DNA of 40,126 bases from Chitinophagales bacterium (lineage in GTDB: Bacteria; Bacteroidota; Bacteroidia; Chitinophagales; S012-47), in NCBI GenBank assembly GCA_026981615.1, contig JALSIH010000212.1:1-40126 (forward strand). The letters are read 5' to 3'. Positions 8,495-17,263 of the stretch are shown here, one piece after another (position 1 is the first letter of the stretch; every line of letters starts with the position of its first letter). The notes beneath the pieces were generated by a model. The model made no database searches. It was not told the DNA's origin and was given only the letters and a program-made list of their open reading frames with translations. The position numbers were made by a program, and so were the translations under genes.

Positions 8495-10690
8495 ATGACA
8501 AACGAAAGCGCATTTAAACAACTCTTCCCCAACTACAAATCCGTAGAATTTGACATGCCTGACGGCAAAAAAATAAAAATTGAAACGGGCAAACTGGCCA
8601 ACCAGGCCCATGGTGCCGTCCTGGTCACTTGCGGCAATACCGTCCTGATGGCCACCGTGGTTTCGGCATACGAGCCCAAAGAAAACGCCAGTTTCTTTCC
8701 CCTCACCGTGGATTACCAGGAAAATTATTCGGCAGCCGGAAAAATCCCGGGCGGATTCTTCAAAAGGGAAGGCCGCCTTTCCTCTTATGAGATTCTTACC
8801 AGCCGGCTGATCGACCGGGCTCTGCGCCCCATGTTTCCGGACAACTACTATCATGAGACCCAGGTACTGGTCAAGTTGATGTCTTATGACAAAAACGATG
8901 TATTTCCCGATGCCTTGGCGGCTTTTGCGGCTTCCAGCGCCATCATGGCCAGCGACATCCCCTTCAACGGGCCCATCTCCGAAGTGCGTGTGGCACGGGT
9001 AAACGGTGAGTTTAAACTGAATCCCAACTTCCAGGAAATGGAAGAAAGCGATTTGGAAATGATCGTAGCAGCCACAATGGACAATGTGGTGATGGTGGAA
9101 GGCGAGATGAAGGAGGTAAGCGAAGCGGAGATGGTGGAAGCCATCAAAGTGGCACACGAGGCCATCAAATTGCAGTGCCGGGCACAAATACAACTGATGG
9201 AAGAAAGCGGCAACACGGTAAAACGCAGCCTGGTGCCGCAGAGTGAAAACGAAGAAGTGAAAGCCAGGGTGGAAGAACTGGCCAAAGAGAAGATATATGA
9301 AGTGGCCCGGGGCGGATACAGCAAGGTAGAGCGCAGCGAAAAGCTCAAAGCCATTAAGGAAGAGGTCAAAGGCCTCTACGAAGAGGAGGAAGAGAGCGAA
9401 GAACTGGAACTGGCCATGCGCTACTACAAAAACCTTGAGAAAGAGGTCATCCGTGAGGTTATTCTGAAAGAAAAGCGCAGACTGGATGGCCGGGGACTGG
9501 AAGAAATCAGGCCGCTGTACATGGAAATTGATGTATTGCCGCGAACACACGGCTCGGCCCTCTTTACCCGGGGCGAAACCCAGGTGCTGGCATCGACCAC
9601 GCTCGGCAACAAGCTGGACGAGCAAATGATTGACAATGCCACATACAAGGGATTTGAAGATTTTATTCTGCACTACAACTTTCCGCCCTTTTCTACCGGT
9701 GAGACCAAGCCGATGCGCGGCCCGGCCAGAAGGGAAATCGGACACGGCAACCTGGCACACCGTTCGCTGAAGCAGGTAATGCCCGACAGCGAAGAGAATC
9801 CTTATACGGTGAGGATTGTAGCCGATGTGCTGGAGTCCAACGGATCCTCATCCATGGCCAGCGTTTGCGGAGGCTCTCTTGCCCTGATGGATGCGGGAAT
9901 CAAAATAAAAAGCCACGTCTCGGGCATTGCCATGGGACTGATCTCGGGAGACAACGGAGAAGTGGCCGTGTTGACCGATATTCTGGGCGATGAAGATCAC
10001 CTCGGTGATATGGACTTTAAAGTCACCGGTACCCGAAACGGTATTTGCGCCTGTCAGATGGATATTAAAATTGAAGGACTCTCCTATGAGGTGCTTGGAC
10101 AGGCCCTCGAACAGGCCCGCAGAGCGCGTCTGGAAATACTGGATAAGATGTATGAAGTGATTGATCAGCCGCGCTATGAGTTTAAGCCTTTTGTGCCTAG
10201 AATTCACAAGATTTTCATTGCCCGCGATTTCATAGGTGCGGTGATTGGCCCGGGAGGTTCTACCATCCAGGAAATGCAGCGTGAAACCGGAACGACCATC
10301 ACCATTGACGAAGTGGGCGATCAGGGTGAAATTGTAATCAGTGGAGACGACAAGGATTCCATCGAAGCAGCCATTCGGAAAATAAAAGCCATTACGGCTG
10401 TTCCGCAAACCGGGGAGGTCTATGAGGCCAAAGTGAAATCCATTATGCCTTACGGTGCTTTTGTGGAATTTCTGCCCGGCAAAGAAGGTCTCCTGCATAT
10501 CAGCGAAATTTCCTGGAGCCGCATCGAGAAGGTGGAGGATGTGCTGAAAGTGGGAGATATGATCAAGGTGAAACTGCTCGACATTGACAAGCGCTCGGGC
10601 AAGTTCAAGCTCTCCAGAAAAGTGCTTCTCGATCCCCCGGCCCACATCAGGGAAAAGATGGAAAAACGGGACTCGGGACAACACGAATAA
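8495..10690 (+). CDS. pnp: Polyribonucleotide nucleotidyltransferase (PNPase)
   Basis: FFPLTVDYQENYSAAGKIPGGFFKREGRLSSYEILTSRLIDRALRPMFP; FIARDFIGAVIGPGGSTIQEMQRETGTTI (KH); S1 domain GEVYEAKVKSIMPYGAFVEFLPGKEGLLHISEIS. The listed 8420 start is upstream of the natural ATG at 8495. Confidence 0.97.
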   Translation: MTNESAFKQLFPNYKSVEFDMPDGKKIKIETGKLANQAHGAVLVTCGNTVLMATVVSAYEPKENASFFPLTVDYQENYSAAGKIPGGFFKREGRLSSYEILTSRLIDRALRPMFPDNYYHETQVLVKLMSYDKNDVFPDALAAFAASSAIMASDIPFNGPISEVRVARVNGEFKLNPNFQEMEESDLEMIVAATMDNVVMVEGEMKEVSEAEMVEAIKVAHEAIKLQCRAQIQLMEESGNTVKRSLVPQSENEEVKARVEELAKEKIYEVARGGYSKVERSEKLKAIKEEVKGLYEEEEESEELELAMRYYKNLEKEVIREVILKEKRRLDGRGLEEIRPLYMEIDVLPRTHGSALFTRGETQVLASTTLGNKLDEQMIDNATYKGFEDFILHYNFPPFSTGETKPMRGPARREIGHGNLAHRSLKQVMPDSEENPYTVRIVADVLESNGSSSMASVCGGSLALMDAGIKIKSHVSGIAMGLISGDNGEVAVLTDILGDEDHLGDMDFKVTGTRNGICACQMDIKIEGLSYEVLGQALEQARRARLEILDKMYEVIDQPRYEFKPFVPRIHKIFIARDFIGAVIGPGGSTIQEMQRETGTTITIDEVGDQGEIVISGDDKDSIEAAIRKIKAITAVPQTGEVYEAKVKSIMPYGAFVEFLPGKEGLLHISEISWSRIEKVEDVLKVGDMIKVKLLDIDKRSGKFKLSRKVLLDPPAHIREKMEKRDSGQHE

Positions 10691-10697
10691 ATATGCA

Positions 10698-10714
10698 GGT
10701 GTAAAAAATACACC
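10698..10714 (+). other. Perfect 6-bp hairpin between pnp and rpoD
   Basis: GGTGTA-AAAAA-TACACC. Confidence 0.5.
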
Positions 10715-10734
10715 GAAAATGAAACCAAGTGGAA

Positions 10735-10765
10735 TGGGGAGCGTACCTATGGTACAAATACCCCA
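10735..10765 (+). promoter_or_regulatory. Nested stem-loop abutting the rpoD start codon
   Basis: TGGGG(10735-10739)...GTACC-TAT-GGTAC(10743-10755)...CCCCA(10761-10765); ATG at 10768. Confidence 0.45.
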
Positions 10766-10767
10766 CC

Positions 10768-11637
10768 ATGAAGCATTACAAAATCAGGCAAAGCATCACG
10801 CAGCGGGAGACCCCCGCGCTGAACCGCTATCTTAATGAGATCGGCAAAGAGCAGATGGTCAGCTCCGAAAAGGAGATCGACCTTGCCCGGAGGATTCAGG
10901 AAGGTGACCAAAAGGCACTGGAAGAACTGACACGGGCCAACTTGCGCTTTGTCGTATCCATTGCCAAGCAATACCAAAATCAGGGCTTGCCGCTCAGTGA
11001 TCTTATCAATGAGGGCAACATCGGCCTTATCAAGGCGGCCCAGCGTTTTGATGCCTCCAAGGGTTTTAAGTTCATTTCCTATGCTGTCTGGTGGATTCGC
11101 CAGAGCATTTTGCAGGCCATTGTGGACAATGCCCGCCTGGTACGTCTGCCGCTCAACAAGGCTGCCGCTTATCACAAAATAAACAAAGCCACCCGTGAGT
11201 TTCAGCAAAGCAATGAGCGTGTGCCTACATTGGAAGAACTCTCGGAGATGGTGGACCTGAAGCCCGCTACCCTGGGTGTGGTGATGAACAATTCCATCCG
11301 GCATCAGTCTACGGATGCACCGCTCGGAAATGACGAGGATTTTAGCTTTTCGGATACCCTCGAAGACCGCTCGGCCCAGGGCCCCGAGAAAGTGCTCATG
11401 TTCGAAACGCTGAAAAAGGAATTGAAGCGCCTGCTCGAAGTGCTGAGCCTTCGCGAGCGCAAGATCATTGAGATGTACTTTGGCATGGACGGGGCGCCCC
11501 GCATGACGCTGGCCGAAATCGGTGATCGCATGGGCCTGACACGCGAGCGCATTCGTCAGATCAAAGAACGGGCGCTGCGCAAATTGCGCAGGTATTCCGG
11601 AAACAAGGTACTGCAATCCTACTTTTACGATAGCTGA
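10768..11637 (+). CDS. rpoD: RNA polymerase primary sigma factor (RpoD/SigA)
   Basis: MKHYKIRQSITQRETPALNRYLNEIGKEQMVSSEKEIDLARRIQEGD...LPLSDLINEGNIGLIKAAQRFDASKGFKFISYAVWWIRQSILQAI...LAEIGDRMGLTRERIRQIKERALRKLR. Confidence 0.97.
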   Translation: MKHYKIRQSITQRETPALNRYLNEIGKEQMVSSEKEIDLARRIQEGDQKALEELTRANLRFVVSIAKQYQNQGLPLSDLINEGNIGLIKAAQRFDASKGFKFISYAVWWIRQSILQAIVDNARLVRLPLNKAAAYHKINKATREFQQSNERVPTLEELSEMVDLKPATLGVVMNNSIRHQSTDAPLGNDEDFSFSDTLEDRSAQGPEKVLMFETLKKELKRLLEVLSLRERKIIEMYFGMDGAPRMTLAEIGDRMGLTRERIRQIKERALRKLRRYSGNKVLQSYFYDS

Positions 11638-11671
11638 AAGGGAGAGAGTAAACACGGCAAATCCGCATTCC

Positions 11672-12181
11672 TCAGAGCGGGAGAATGTCTTTGTTGATTT
11701 CTTTCTTCAGTGCCAGCATCTGAATGGCTGCTACGGCACATTCCACCCCTTTGTTGCCATGTGCTCCGCCTGCTCTTTCGAGCGCCTGCGCTTTATTATT
11801 GACGGTCAGCAATCCGAAAATCACGGGGATATCCAGTTCGGAATTCATTTTTGCGATGGCCGTGGAGACGGCCTGGTTGATATAGTGGTCGTGAGAGGTC
11901 TCTCCTTTGATGACACAGCCCAGGGTGATGATGGCATCCGGAGATAATTTACGCGCCACCCAGGCAGCTCCGGCCACCAATTCGAAGGCTCCGGGCACAT
12001 GAAAAATGCCGATGCTGTCCTTTGCCGCACCCCGTTCCATCAGGGTCTGCCGGCACCCCTCCAGCAGGGCTTCGCCTATCTGCCGGTTGTAGTCCGATAC
12101 CACAATGGCAAAAGTCATATTTGAAGCAGCCGCAATGCGGTCTGTCTGATAATCGGACAGGTTTTTCTCAGCGCTTGCCAA
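11672..12181 (-). CDS. ribH: 6,7-dimethyl-8-ribityllumazine synthase
   Basis: FAIVVSDYNRQIGEALLEGCRQTL...IFHVPGAFELVAGAAWVARKLSPDAIITLGCVIKGETSHDHYINQAVSTAI...PVIFGLLTVNNKAQALERAGGAHGNKGVECAVAAI. Confidence 0.97.
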   Translation of the reverse strand: MASAEKNLSDYQTDRIAAASNMTFAIVVSDYNRQIGEALLEGCRQTLMERGAAKDSIGIFHVPGAFELVAGAAWVARKLSPDAIITLGCVIKGETSHDHYINQAVSTAIAKMNSELDIPVIFGLLTVNNKAQALERAGGAHGNKGVECAVAAIQMLALKKEINKDILPL

Positions 12182-12182
12182 G

Positions 12183-12851
12183 TCAGGAGTATTTTAGCTT
12201 TGCATCTACCAGCTTGAGGTACTTGACCACTTCCCGGCCCTGGGCCGAGAGCGGATATTTTTCTTCTATTTCCTGATACATTTCGCGGGCCTCTTCGTAC
12301 TTGCCGAGGTTCAGGTAGTAGTCACCGGCCAGTTGCAGATAGTAAGGCGTGAAAAAATCGTGCTCCACGGCATGGGCGGCCCGCTCATAGTATTTGGCGG
12401 CTTTTCCGCTTTCGCCCTGCTGCGCGTAAGCGTGCCCCAGCAATTCATATTTGCGGGCGGCAAGGAGATCGGTACCGGGCGAGAAATCATCCAGATAATC
12501 GATGGCCGATTGCACATCGCCCAGCTTCAGATAGGAAACACCGGCATAGTAATTGGCAAGATTGGCTGCGCTGCTTGCCGGATATTCGTCAATGATATCC
12601 AGAAAACCCGGATTGGCTCCGTCTCCGTTGAGTGCGAGCGAGAATGAATCTATGCGGAAATATTCCTGGGGATAGCTCATCAGCGGCAAGGCTTCTTCTT
12701 CCTGCTTGCCGGCCCGGTAATCTTTGTAGATGTATGCCGCCACACCCAGCACGATGGCCAGCGTCACACCGATGAGGATGTTCTTGTAGCGGTTGTAAAA
12801 GTTCTGTGCTTCTTCGAGAAAATTGCGTTCCTGTTCTTTATGTTTCGTCAT
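12183..12851 (-). CDS. TPR-repeat, single N-terminal TM protein (YfgM-like topology)
   Basis: FYNRYKNILIGVTLAIVLGVAAYIYKDYRAGKQEEEA TM, then TPR-like repeats (ANYYAGVSYLKLGDVQSAIDYL; ELLGHAYAQQGESGKAAKYYERA; LAGDYYLNLGKYEEAREMY). Confidence 0.85.
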   Translation of the reverse strand: MTKHKEQERNFLEEAQNFYNRYKNILIGVTLAIVLGVAAYIYKDYRAGKQEEEALPLMSYPQEYFRIDSFSLALNGDGANPGFLDIIDEYPASSAANLANYYAGVSYLKLGDVQSAIDYLDDFSPGTDLLAARKYELLGHAYAQQGESGKAAKYYERAAHAVEHDFFTPYYLQLAGDYYLNLGKYEEAREMYQEIEEKYPLSAQGREVVKYLKLVDAKLKYS

Positions 12852-12864
12852 GGTCTTTTTTGGC

Positions 12865-13854
12865 TTAATCTTTTATAAACGGATAATCGGCTTGTACATA
12901 AATATCTTCATACAGTGCATCTGCGGAAGGGAAGGGTGAACTTTCGGCAAATGCAACGGCCTCTTCCACCTCTCTTTTCACTTCGTCCTGGATTTTCTTC
13001 AGTCCGGCTTCATCGAGGTATCCTTTCTCCAGCAGGTCGTGTGCCACGCCCGGGATGGGGTCCTTTTTGCGATAGGCTTCCAGCTCTTCACGGGTGCGAT
13101 ATTTGGCCGGATCCGACATGGAGTGGCCTTTGTAGCGATAGGTTTTCAGTTCGAGCACATAGGGGCCTTTTCCGGCTCTGCATTGCTTCAGCGCTTTTTC
13201 AAGGGCCTTGTGTACCGGCAGCGGGTGCATGGCATCTACCGCTTCGTGAGTGATGTCGTAGGCGCAGGCCATGTGGTGAAGGTCTTTCACCGGCCCCGAC
13301 CGTTCGACCGAGGTACCCATGGCGTAATGGTTGTTTTCGATCAGGAAGATGACGGGCAGTTTCCAGAGGGCGGCCATGTTGAGTGTTTCGTGCCAGGAGC
13401 CCTGTTTGATGGCACCATCGCCCAAAAAGGTGAGGCTGACATTTTTATTCTCTTTATACTTTTCGGCAAAGGCAAGTCCTGCCCCAAGGGGAATCTGTCC
13501 GCCCACGATGCCGTGGCCGCCATAAAAGCGCCCGTCCACATGGAAAAAGTGCATGCTGCCGCCTTTTCCTTTTGTGCAGCCCGTCACTTTTCCGTAGAGC
13601 TCGGCCATGCCTTCATTCATTGTTACACCCCGCATCAGGGCCAGTCCGTGATCGCGATAGGCAGTGATAATCGGATCGCTCACCTCACAAGCCGAGTCCA
13701 CCGCTGCCGCTATGGCTTCCTGTCCGATATACAGATGAAGAAAACCCCTGATCTTCTGCTGTGCATACATCTGTGCAGCCTTCTCTTCAAAGCGTCTGAT
13801 CCGGAGCATCAGACGGTACCATTCAATGTAGGTGCCCTTTGTTATTTTTGCCAT
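12865..13854 (-). CDS. pdhA: Pyruvate dehydrogenase E1 component subunit alpha
   Basis: RIRRFEEKAAQMYAQQKIRGFLHLYIGQEAIAAAV...GKGGSMHFFHVDGRFYGGHGIVGGQIPLGAGLAFA...LGDGAIKQGSWHETLNMAALWKLPVIFLIENNHYAMGTSVER...YRYKGHSMSDPAKYRTREEL. Confidence 0.97.
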   Translation of the reverse strand: MAKITKGTYIEWYRLMLRIRRFEEKAAQMYAQQKIRGFLHLYIGQEAIAAAVDSACEVSDPIITAYRDHGLALMRGVTMNEGMAELYGKVTGCTKGKGGSMHFFHVDGRFYGGHGIVGGQIPLGAGLAFAEKYKENKNVSLTFLGDGAIKQGSWHETLNMAALWKLPVIFLIENNHYAMGTSVERSGPVKDLHHMACAYDITHEAVDAMHPLPVHKALEKALKQCRAGKGPYVLELKTYRYKGHSMSDPAKYRTREELEAYRKKDPIPGVAHDLLEKGYLDEAGLKKIQDEVKREVEEAVAFAESSPFPSADALYEDIYVQADYPFIKD

Positions 13855-13878
13855 TATAGCTTCTGTGTTTTACTGGCG

Positions 13879-13886
13879 CAAAAATA
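13879..13886 (-). promoter_or_regulatory. Putative -7 box TATTTTTG for pdhA
   Basis: Minus-strand TATTTTTG, about 25 nt upstream of the pdhA ATG, in the 54-nt pdhA/recF divergent gap. Confidence 0.45.
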
Positions 13887-13908
13887 TAAAATTAAAAGGG
13901 AAAACCCA

Positions 13909-15012
13909 TTGTTCGTCCACACGCTTCAACTTACTAATTTCAAATGCTATTCCCGTGCTGAGCTGGGTTTTGAATCGCAGATCACCGGCTTTGCCGGACC
14001 CAACGGAGCGGGCAAGACCAACCTTCTGGATGCGCTTCATTTTCTCTGCAGCGGCAAGAGCTATTTTAACCCGCCCGACCGGCAGAATATCCGATTCGGA
14101 GCCTCTTTTTTTCGTCTTTCGGGCGAGATTGAAGCCGGAGGGGAAAGAGACCGGGTACTTTGCATTCACGAAAGCGGCAGGCGCAAGCGAATTTCCGTGA
14201 ATGAGGTACCTGTCACACGCATGTCCGGGTTTATGGGCCGCTACCCCGTGGTGGTCATTGCCCCCGATGACGTGATGATGATCAACGGAGGGAGCGAAGA
14301 GCGCAGACGTTTTCTGGATATGAGCATTTCTTTCTCCGGGAAGGATTATCTCGAAGACCTGTCGCTCTACAAAAAAGTGCTGCTGCAGCGCAACAGCCTC
14401 CTCAAGGACCCGGCACGCAGGGGCCGCGTCAATGAAGACCTGCTGCAGGCCTATGACCGGCTGCTTGTCCCGGCTGCCCATCGCATCTACGAGAGAAGAA
14501 AAGCTTTTCTTCAGCGTTTTATGCCTTATTTCACGCGCTTGTACAGCGAGCTGACGGGCGTCAGTGAGTTGCTCGAAATTCACTATCAGAGCGGTCTGCA
14601 TGAAAAAGACATGAACACGCTCCTCGAAGAGGCCAGGCCCCGCGATGAAATGCTGCAACGAACCACGGCCGGCCCGCACCGCGATGACCTTCAGTTTCTT
14701 CTGAATAGCAACGAACTCAGGCACTACGGGTCGCAGGGGCAGAAGAAATCCGCACTCATTGCCCTCAAGCTGGCTCAGTTTCACTATCTGAAGGATCATA
14801 CCGGACGTACTCCGCTCCTTCTGCTGGACGATATCTTCGACCGCCTGGATGAAGCCCGGAGCCGGCAGCTCGTGGAAATGGTACAGTGCAAGGTTTTCGG
14901 GCAGGTTTTTCTGAGCGACACCTCTGCCGGGCGATTGTTGCAGATTTTCGGCACCGGAGCGCTATCTTTTGATATATTTGAAGTGGAAGATGCCAGAATA
15001 AAGAAATTATGA
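13909..15012 (+). CDS. recF: DNA replication/repair protein RecF (TTG start inferred)
   Basis: LFVHTLQLTNFKCYSRAELGFESQITGFAGPNGAGKTNLLDALHFLCSGKSYF...RTTAGPHRDDLQFLLN...GSQGQKKSALIALKLAQF...PLLLLDDIFDRLDEARSRQLVEMV. The part of the listed ORF before 13909 is antisense to pdhA. Confidence 0.95.
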   Translation: MFVHTLQLTNFKCYSRAELGFESQITGFAGPNGAGKTNLLDALHFLCSGKSYFNPPDRQNIRFGASFFRLSGEIEAGGERDRVLCIHESGRRKRISVNEVPVTRMSGFMGRYPVVVIAPDDVMMINGGSEERRRFLDMSISFSGKDYLEDLSLYKKVLLQRNSLLKDPARRGRVNEDLLQAYDRLLVPAAHRIYERRKAFLQRFMPYFTRLYSELTGVSELLEIHYQSGLHEKDMNTLLEEARPRDEMLQRTTAGPHRDDLQFLLNSNELRHYGSQGQKKSALIALKLAQFHYLKDHTGRTPLLLLDDIFDRLDEARSRQLVEMVQCKVFGQVFLSDTSAGRLLQIFGTGALSFDIFEVEDARIKKL

Positions 15013-15299
15013 ACGACCACAATCAGGAGCGCCTTAAAGATGTCATTGAAGACTTTTTCAATGCCTACGGACTGAAAGAGCAATATCTTCAAAACCGCAT
15101 CATTTGCGGCTGGCAGGAGATCATGGGCTCCATGGTGGCACGCCACACCAACGATCTGTTTATTAAAGGAAACAAACTCTTCCTCTATCTCGACTCGGCC
15201 CCCCTGCGGCATGAACTCACAATGATCAAGGCCCAGGTAATCAAAAAGGTAAACGAGGCGGTGGGGGTCGAAATGATCAAAGAGCTCATCATCAAATGA
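15009..15299 (+). CDS. DUF721 domain protein (DciA-like)
   Basis: 96 aa: LKDVIEDFFNAYGLKEQYLQNRIICGWQEIMGSMVARHTNDLFIKGNKLFLYLDSAPLRHELTMIKAQVIKKVNEAVGVEMIKELIIK. ATGA overlap with recF. Confidence 0.85.
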   Translation: MNDHNQERLKDVIEDFFNAYGLKEQYLQNRIICGWQEIMGSMVARHTNDLFIKGNKLFLYLDSAPLRHELTMIKAQVIKKVNEAVGVEMIKELIIK

Positions 15300-16075
15300 A
15301 AGTGATAAAATACCTTATTCCGATTCTCCTCTTCTCATCCCCGGGCCTTCATGCCCAGCGCGATGCCACCAGGGATATGCTGGAGATAGCGGCTGCCGGC
15401 CTGAGCGACAGCAGCGGACCGGAAAGCCGCTATTTCGTTCTGAAAGGGCGCAATGCCTATTTTTTCAGGCAATACAAAGAAGCGCTTGAATATGCGGGCA
15501 ATGCGATGAAGCTTGATGACGGCAACAAAGATGCTTATGTGCTGGCAGCGGATGCCTATGCCGCCCTTGCCAAAGACAAGCGGGCCCTGAAATACTACCG
15601 GAAGGCGGCAGCACTGGATGGCGATGATCCCGTCCTGCTTTACCATCTGGCCCTGAGCAATATGAAACTGGGCCACAACGTGGCGGCCATGGAGAACCTG
15701 GACAGGGCCATTGAAATAGAGCCGGACAACAACGCTTTCTATCTACTCAGGGGGGAAGCAAAGATGGCAGTAGGCATTTTTGCAACGGCCATACAGGATT
15801 TTGAGGTGGTGCTTGAATTGAACCCGGGAGACGAAGAAGCCATTATAAAAACAGGCGTTTGCCTTCGCGAGATAGGCAATTATGCCGAGTCCATCGAAGA
15901 GTTGAGCAAAGCCGTATCAGCCAATCAGGGCAATGCGGATGCCTTCCTCGAACGGGGGAAAACCTACCTCCGGGCATTTAACAAAAACAAAGCCTGTGAA
16001 GACTTTCGAAAAGCCGTAGAACTGGGCAGCCGTGAAGCCGGCAAATTGCTGGAAAGCAACTGCGGCAGCAATTGA
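15296..16075 (+). CDS. Tetratricopeptide-repeat protein with signal peptide
   Basis: N-term MKVIKYLIPILLFSSPGLHAQ; repeats such as AYVLAADAYAALAKDKRALKYYRKAAALDGDDPVLLYHLALSNMKLGHNVAAMENLDRAIEIEPDN. Confidence 0.88.
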   Translation: MKVIKYLIPILLFSSPGLHAQRDATRDMLEIAAAGLSDSSGPESRYFVLKGRNAYFFRQYKEALEYAGNAMKLDDGNKDAYVLAADAYAALAKDKRALKYYRKAAALDGDDPVLLYHLALSNMKLGHNVAAMENLDRAIEIEPDNNAFYLLRGEAKMAVGIFATAIQDFEVVLELNPGDEEAIIKTGVCLREIGNYAESIEELSKAVSANQGNADAFLERGKTYLRAFNKNKACEDFRKAVELGSREAGKLLESNCGSN

Positions 16076-17161
16076 TTATATCTTCACGATCCAGCCGTGG
16101 CGGTCTTCTTTCAAGCCTCTTTTTATGCCCATCAGCTCGGCTTTCAGTTGATTGGATATTTTTCGGCTTTCGATGGCCGGCAAAACAAGGCGTTCGCCTT
16201 TGTATCCGATTTCAGAGATTTGGGCAATGGTGGCAGCCGTTCCCGCCCCGAATGCCTCTTCCAGGCGTCCGCTGTGAAAAGCCTCAATGACTTCTTTAAT
16301 CGTTACGATGCGGTCTTCTACGGGTATGCCCATCTCCTTGGCCAGTGTAATCACACTGTCGCGGGTGATGCCTTCCAGTATTTCGCCCGTCTCGATGGTC
16401 GGGGTGATGAGCTTGCCGTCTATGACGAAGAAAACATTCATGGTGCCGATCTCATGCACCTGCTCGAAGCGGCAGCCGTCAAGCCATAAAATCTGGTCGT
16501 AGCCCTCTTTTTTTACTTCGATGGCGGGCAGAAGAGTGGCCGCATAGTTGCCGGCCGTCTTGGCATATCCCGTGCCGCCTTTGAAGGCACGCACATATTT
16601 CTCGGCCACTTTCACCTTCACCGGATGATCGTAATAGGGGCCGACCGGACTGGTGAAAATGATAAATCGATAGGTGTCGGAGGGTCGTATGCCCACATAC
16701 TCATCGGTGGCAAACATAAAGGGACGGATATAGAGCGAACTGTTGATGCCTGAGGGCACCCAGTCGCGGTCGAGTTCCAGCAGCTTCAGCAATCCCACTT
16801 CAAAGACTTCGCGGGGCAGGGCCGGCATCGCCATCCGGTGGGCTGAGCGGTTTAAGCGAAGAAAATTCTTCCGGTGCCTGAACAAATTGACTCCTCCATC
16901 GGCACTGCGGTGGGCTTTCAACCCTTCAAATATCAGCTGTCCGTAATGGAGGGCCGACATGGCCGGATTGTATTTAATCGCTCCAAAAGGCTCTATTTTA
17001 AGGTTTTGCCAGTGCCCGTCTCTGTACTCGGCCGTAAACATATGATCCGAAAAAATCTTTCCAAAGGGGATATTGTCAAAATCGACCCCGGGAAGCCGGC
17101 TTTTCTCTACGCGCTCAATTCGGATCTGATACTGATCTTTCGTAATCTCTGCTTGTTCCAT
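16076..17161 (-). CDS. ilvE: Branched-chain amino acid aminotransferase
   Basis: GAIKYNPAMSALHYGQLIFEGLKAHR...YAKTAGNYAATLLPAIEVKKEGYDQILWLDG...EIGTMNVFFVIDGKLITPTIETGEILEGITRDSVI. Confidence 0.97.
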   Translation of the reverse strand: MEQAEITKDQYQIRIERVEKSRLPGVDFDNIPFGKIFSDHMFTAEYRDGHWQNLKIEPFGAIKYNPAMSALHYGQLIFEGLKAHRSADGGVNLFRHRKNFLRLNRSAHRMAMPALPREVFEVGLLKLLELDRDWVPSGINSSLYIRPFMFATDEYVGIRPSDTYRFIIFTSPVGPYYDHPVKVKVAEKYVRAFKGGTGYAKTAGNYAATLLPAIEVKKEGYDQILWLDGCRFEQVHEIGTMNVFFVIDGKLITPTIETGEILEGITRDSVITLAKEMGIPVEDRIVTIKEVIEAFHSGRLEEAFGAGTAATIAQISEIGYKGERLVLPAIESRKISNQLKAELMGIKRGLKEDRHGWIVKI

Positions 17162-17263
17162 ATACTGCTTTTTGATTGATCAAAATATTGGAGGGATCTG
17201 ATGTAAATTTGAAATCAGATTGTATTTCCCATTGCTGGGAATTTAAGTAAAAATGATCAAATA

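Noticed and set aside
8474-9760. 428-aa minus-strand ORF antisense to pnp
   Set aside because: Same reversed-codon-bias artefact; pnp on the plus strand is certain and the antisense product has no recognisable features.
13039-13908. N-terminal 290 codons of the listed 657-aa ORF preceding recF
   Set aside because: This stretch is antisense to pdhA. RecF homology begins exactly at the TTG at 13909, so the extension is not coding.
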